A stretch of 64,000 nucleotides of DNA from Aerococcaceae bacterium DSM 111021. GTDB lineage: Bacteria; Bacillota; Bacilli; Lactobacillales; Aerococcaceae. The notes under the pieces were generated by a model, which worked only from the letters and a program-made list of their open reading frames with translations, did no database searches and was not told the origin of the DNA. A program made the translations under genes and the position numbers. Position 1 is the stretch's first letter; each line of letters begins with the position of its first letter. This document shows, piece by piece, positions 60,849-64,000 of this stretch. The stretch is from positions 310,001-374,000 of the forward strand of contig JACCEK010000001.1 in NCBI GenBank assembly GCA_020112395.1, written 5' to 3'.

Positions 60849-61724
60849 TTATTCCTTTTCTTCAATGATATTAAAAGCATATTTTAAAAATTCTGGAAAA
60901 TGCATTGCCCAATACAACTCATGATGTTCCTCGTCTGCCAGAATACGCAGCCAAGTATGATTGATTGGATGTTGATTCTTTAATAAAGCGTTATAATATC
61001 TTATATTTGCATCAATATAACGTTGATTCATCTTACCATCAATGAAATTAGCATCTGTGTCATCACCTTCACTTGTACCAACTTGGATGTATACTTTCGT
61101 TTCAGGATTTAACGGATGTTGACTGATGAATGATAGAAATGCTTCCTCACTAAACCAAGAGGCTAGAGAAAATACACCTAAGACACCAAATATATGTGGA
61201 TACTTACTTCCCATATATGCCGTTATAATCCCACCCATAGAACTTCCAGCTAACATGGTATTCGCTCTATCAGGTAATGTACGGTATTCTTTATCGATAA
61301 AAGGTTTTAGTTCATTTACAAACCACTCACCATGGGCTACACCATCACCACCTACACCAGAAAATTCATCTGATTTAGTTTGATCCGTTGGCCAAGGTCC
61401 ATATTCATTTAATCGATTTTCATTCGCATTATCCACCGCAACAATAATCATTTTGGGTAATTCTGGATTATTTTTTATCGCTGGTATAACTTTCCATGAA
61501 TGACCAACAAACGCTTCTTTACTATAAAAAACATTTTGACCATCATGCATATACAAAACTGGATAAGACGCTTTCGTTTCTTTCTTATAATCTTTTGGTA
61601 ATAACACACGTACTCGTCTTTTTTCATTGTAGTAAGGTATTGTTAAGTAATGAGTTTCTAACTTTAAGTAGTAATAATCTTCTGTTCTATAACGAAGCAT
61701 AGGCTCCACGTGCTCACCCCACAT
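60849..61724 (-). CDS. Putative esterase (esterase D/enterochelin esterase type)
   Basis: A 291-residue alpha/beta hydrolase of the PF00756 type. Visible are YPVLYMHDGQNVFY (about 54-67), the nucleophile elbow AGSSMGGIITAYMG (Ser about 162), a probable acid in VGTSEGDDTD and a histidine in DEEHHELYW near the end. No signal peptide is present, so it acts inside the cell; the substrate may be an acylated sugar or siderophore ester. The start is uncertain: the ATG at 61724 lacks a site, while a GTG (61709) and ATG (61700) follow GGGGTGAG and GTGGAG. It follows the GH3 gene by 110 bases. Confidence 0.86.
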   Translation of the reverse strand: MWGEHVEPMLRYRTEDYYYLKLETHYLTIPYYNEKRRVRVLLPKDYKKETKASYPVLYMHDGQNVFYSKEAFVGHSWKVIPAIKNNPELPKMIIVAVDNANENRLNEYGPWPTDQTKSDEFSGVGGDGVAHGEWFVNELKPFIDKEYRTLPDRANTMLAGSSMGGIITAYMGSKYPHIFGVLGVFSLASWFSEEAFLSFISQHPLNPETKVYIQVGTSEGDDTDANFIDGKMNQRYIDANIRYYNALLKNQHPINHTWLRILADEEHHELYWAMHFPEFLKYAFNIIEEKE

Positions 61725-61834
61725 CTAATAGTATTAATCTATATCCATTATACTGATTAAAATCTATAATTTAAACACAACGACTTATCAATCTGAAATA
61801 TATATTGAGTTTAGAACTTAATTAAGAAAACTTT

Positions 61835-63910
61835 TTAATAAGTTAATCCAAAACCACTCTTGTACTCATTGCCTGATTGATCAATATATGCATAGTCCAT
61901 ACCTTCGCGTAAGTACTTATCTTTGTCATATCCTGGAACGTCATTTCGTGAAATGCTTACTCCAAGTTCATCTACTGCGACAACAGCACTATTCTTAGGT
62001 AGTGTTAAAGGTAATTTTCCAATTGGTGAAAAGTCTCCAGCAATTACTTCAAGTACTGCTTTAGGGAAGGTATCATATCCTACAAGAAGTGCATCAGATT
62101 TCTCTTCAATATTTCCTAAAATCCAAGGTATGATAACATTTACTGAAGTAACCACTTTCTTGCCATTTTCATGCATATAATCTACGATTTTATTCAGTTC
62201 ATAAAAATTACTTAAAGTAGTTTCTGTATATGTATCTCCATTTAAAGCTACATTCGTTTTATCTTCACAGATTTCTAATTCTAATAAACCTGGAGTTGCA
62301 TCGAAATACGACCCACTGACAGGATATAAGAATAACACTGCAAGATCAGCTTCTGTATAATCTTCAACTAGTTCTAAGTTCAATGACTTCGCATCATTTA
62401 ATACAAGTTGTTGATACTTTTCAGTCTGTTCTGCATCTTTACCAAATGTTTTAACAAAGACTTTTTGTCCTTTATTTGGTAACACACCATCATTTTTTAG
62501 TAATGTCACTGATTTCAGATGGGTTTGATAAGCAGCTTCTTTGGCTTCTTTTTTCTTTTCGTCACTCACTATATTGTTTTCATCTATATAAGTTTTATCA
62601 TCAAACAGGCCTAAAGCAAACATTTCAGTCAGAACATTAATATTAGCTTGGTCAATTCGTTGTGGAGAAATCAAATGAGTATTAATTGCTTTCTTAAGGT
62701 CCGATACTTGGTTTGTTCCACTTATTAAATCCGTACCAGCATTAATCGCTTTAGCAAAACGACCTGGAACAGATAAATCTTCAACGCCCCATCCAGTTTT
62801 ACCCATAATACCAGTATCTGAATTAATATAACCAGTAAAGCCTAACTTATCGCGCAATAAAGTATTAAGTATATAGTGGTTAAATGCCATCCCAACTTCT
62901 TCAAATGGAATTGCTTCTCCATCAAAGCTTTGGAAATGACTCTTTTCAATACTTGGTGCTGAATAATATGGCATCATTGAACTTGGGTTATGTTTTGCTG
63001 CTTCAATAAAAGGAGGCAAGTGATACGTTTCTAAACTTCCTTCAGTACGATAAATGTTCCACTTACCTTCTTTATAATGTGGGTCAAATCCATTTTCTCT
63101 AGCTCCACCACCCGGGAAATGTTTAATTGTTAAAGCGATAGAGTCATCCCCTAGTTCTTCACCTTGGAATCCATCAATTAATCGACCAATAATCTCACCT
63201 ATTAATTCAGGTCGTTCACCAAATGTTCCATCTGTTCGTTGCCATCTAGGATCTGTTACAACATCAGCCATATACATATAGCCTTTTCGGATTCCTGAAT
63301 CCAGCCACTCTTGTCTACTATACTTAGCAAAGTCATCAATTATCTGATACCCCTCACCTTGTTCAATATCACCTTGTACTGCAGCAGCGATACCTAATGT
63401 ACCTGGGTATAATGAAAATGCTAAACTATCTAGATCAACATCTAGTAATCTACTTGCAAATTCATTTCGTGAGTTTGACGCGACTAAAACCGGTATCCCG
63501 AGACGTGTTGCTTCAGCAACTTCGTTCAATTTATTAATCCACTCATTAATATCTTTCTTTGGCATATCATCTCTTAGTATAAAATGACGCAAATGTAGCT
63601 TTTCAATTGTTTCGGTTGTTGGGTATTTATCGAGCATTTTCATTGGTGTTCCGTCAGCTTTTTCAAATTCTTCATCAAGTATTTGAGTATTATCGTCTTC
63701 TTTTTTCGCTTTCCCCATACCTAATTGATTAATCATGAGCATTCCGATTTTCTCATCTACATTCATTAATGACACAAGATTTTCAGCTCGTTCTTGACTT
63801 GATAGACGCCAATCTTCATAAGGATCCAAGAGTCCATTGTTATTTAAATCTTTAAACTTTAATCCATCCACTTCTATAATTTGTTTGTTTGATGTTTTTA
63901 ATGTTTTCAT
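61835..63910 (-). CDS. Glycoside hydrolase family 3 protein
   Basis: A 691-residue GH3 enzyme, probably a beta-glucosidase or beta-xylosidase acting on imported sugars, since there is no signal peptide. The N-terminal barrel shows YMADVVTDPRWQRTDGTFGE (about 215-235), IKHFPGGGARENG and the nucleophile region GFTGYINSDTGIMG, where the aspartate stands in SDT instead of the usual SDW. The second domain begins near SVTLLKNDGVLP (about 460). The ATG at 63910 has GGGGGG five bases before it; earlier ATGs are not supported. An AAGCGCTT palindrome upstream may be a catabolite site. Confidence 0.9.
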   Translation of the reverse strand: MKTLKTSNKQIIEVDGLKFKDLNNNGLLDPYEDWRLSSQERAENLVSLMNVDEKIGMLMINQLGMGKAKKEDDNTQILDEEFEKADGTPMKMLDKYPTTETIEKLHLRHFILRDDMPKKDINEWINKLNEVAEATRLGIPVLVASNSRNEFASRLLDVDLDSLAFSLYPGTLGIAAAVQGDIEQGEGYQIIDDFAKYSRQEWLDSGIRKGYMYMADVVTDPRWQRTDGTFGERPELIGEIIGRLIDGFQGEELGDDSIALTIKHFPGGGARENGFDPHYKEGKWNIYRTEGSLETYHLPPFIEAAKHNPSSMMPYYSAPSIEKSHFQSFDGEAIPFEEVGMAFNHYILNTLLRDKLGFTGYINSDTGIMGKTGWGVEDLSVPGRFAKAINAGTDLISGTNQVSDLKKAINTHLISPQRIDQANINVLTEMFALGLFDDKTYIDENNIVSDEKKKEAKEAAYQTHLKSVTLLKNDGVLPNKGQKVFVKTFGKDAEQTEKYQQLVLNDAKSLNLELVEDYTEADLAVLFLYPVSGSYFDATPGLLELEICEDKTNVALNGDTYTETTLSNFYELNKIVDYMHENGKKVVTSVNVIIPWILGNIEEKSDALLVGYDTFPKAVLEVIAGDFSPIGKLPLTLPKNSAVVAVDELGVSISRNDVPGYDKDKYLREGMDYAYIDQSGNEYKSGFGLTY

Positions 63911-63954
63911 TATTTCCCCCCTAAAGTCATCTGATGTTTTCATTTTACCATTTA

Positions 63955-63971
63955 AAATAAAGCGCTTCAAT
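63955..63971. promoter_or_regulatory. Possible cre (CcpA site) upstream of the GH3 gene
   Basis: Plus strand has AAAGCGCTT, the palindromic core of a cre site, about 50 bases before the GH3 start. The outer positions fit the consensus poorly. Carbon-catabolite control of a glycosidase is expected, but this site alone is weak. Confidence 0.35.
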
Positions 63972-64000
63972 ATTAATTTTAGCGTTTTCATAATGTCATT

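Overview
The window is low-GC Gram-positive DNA from a member of the Lactobacillales, most like the Carnobacteriaceae/Aerococcaceae group; the family placement is an inference from gene content and order. Supporting signs are the Gram-positive PolC-type replicase, HrcA with CIRCE operators, CtsR operators on clpB, the short YozE-family gene, the AT-rich sequence with clear sigma-A promoters, and a leader of the type known upstream of lactobacillal rpsB. It is ordinary chromosome: no prophage, insertion sequence, CRISPR array, rRNA or tRNA was seen, and nearly all genes lie on the minus strand.

Read in the direction of transcription (high to low coordinates): a GH3 glycosidase, an esterase and a small unknown gene (60.3-63.9 kb); mgsA-xpt, with a divergent DJ-1/PfpI gene (58.6-60.3 kb); clpB with two CtsR boxes; a decayed short-chain dehydrogenase gene (55.1-55.7 kb); an AI-2E family permease; nfeD-floA plus a third membrane-anchored gene; rpsB-tsf, pyrH and frr (translation and UMP kinase); uppS-cdsA-rseP-polC (cell envelope lipids, site-2 protease, replicase); a plus-strand MetQ-like secreted protein; rimP-nusA-rnpM-ylxQ-infB-rbfA (transcription/translation), interrupted by a plus-strand hydrolase before truB-ribF-yitT; the hrcA-grpE-dnaK-dnaJ heat-shock cluster; lepA; a plus-strand frameshifted DUF2798 gene; fhs and a tiny LPXTG protein; an ABC exporter; yfmR-thyA-folA-purB-proC-pip (one-carbon, nucleotide and proline metabolism); plus-strand hlyIII and a 57-residue orphan; yozE-deoD-ctpA-lepB-rbgA-rnhB (nucleoside phosphorolysis, secretion and ribosome assembly); dprA; topA; and the start of xerC.

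Most of the window is housekeeping. The points that deserve a second look are small: a 60-residue sortase substrate whose mature part would be about seven residues; a second CIRCE that is also the terminator of the upstream yitT gene; a one-base frameshift in an A6 run that splits a DUF2798 gene; an SDR pseudogene; a gene whose ribosome binding site points at an ATT codon; a MetQ-type binding protein with no lipobox cysteine; and a divergent methylglyoxal synthase/DJ-1 pair.
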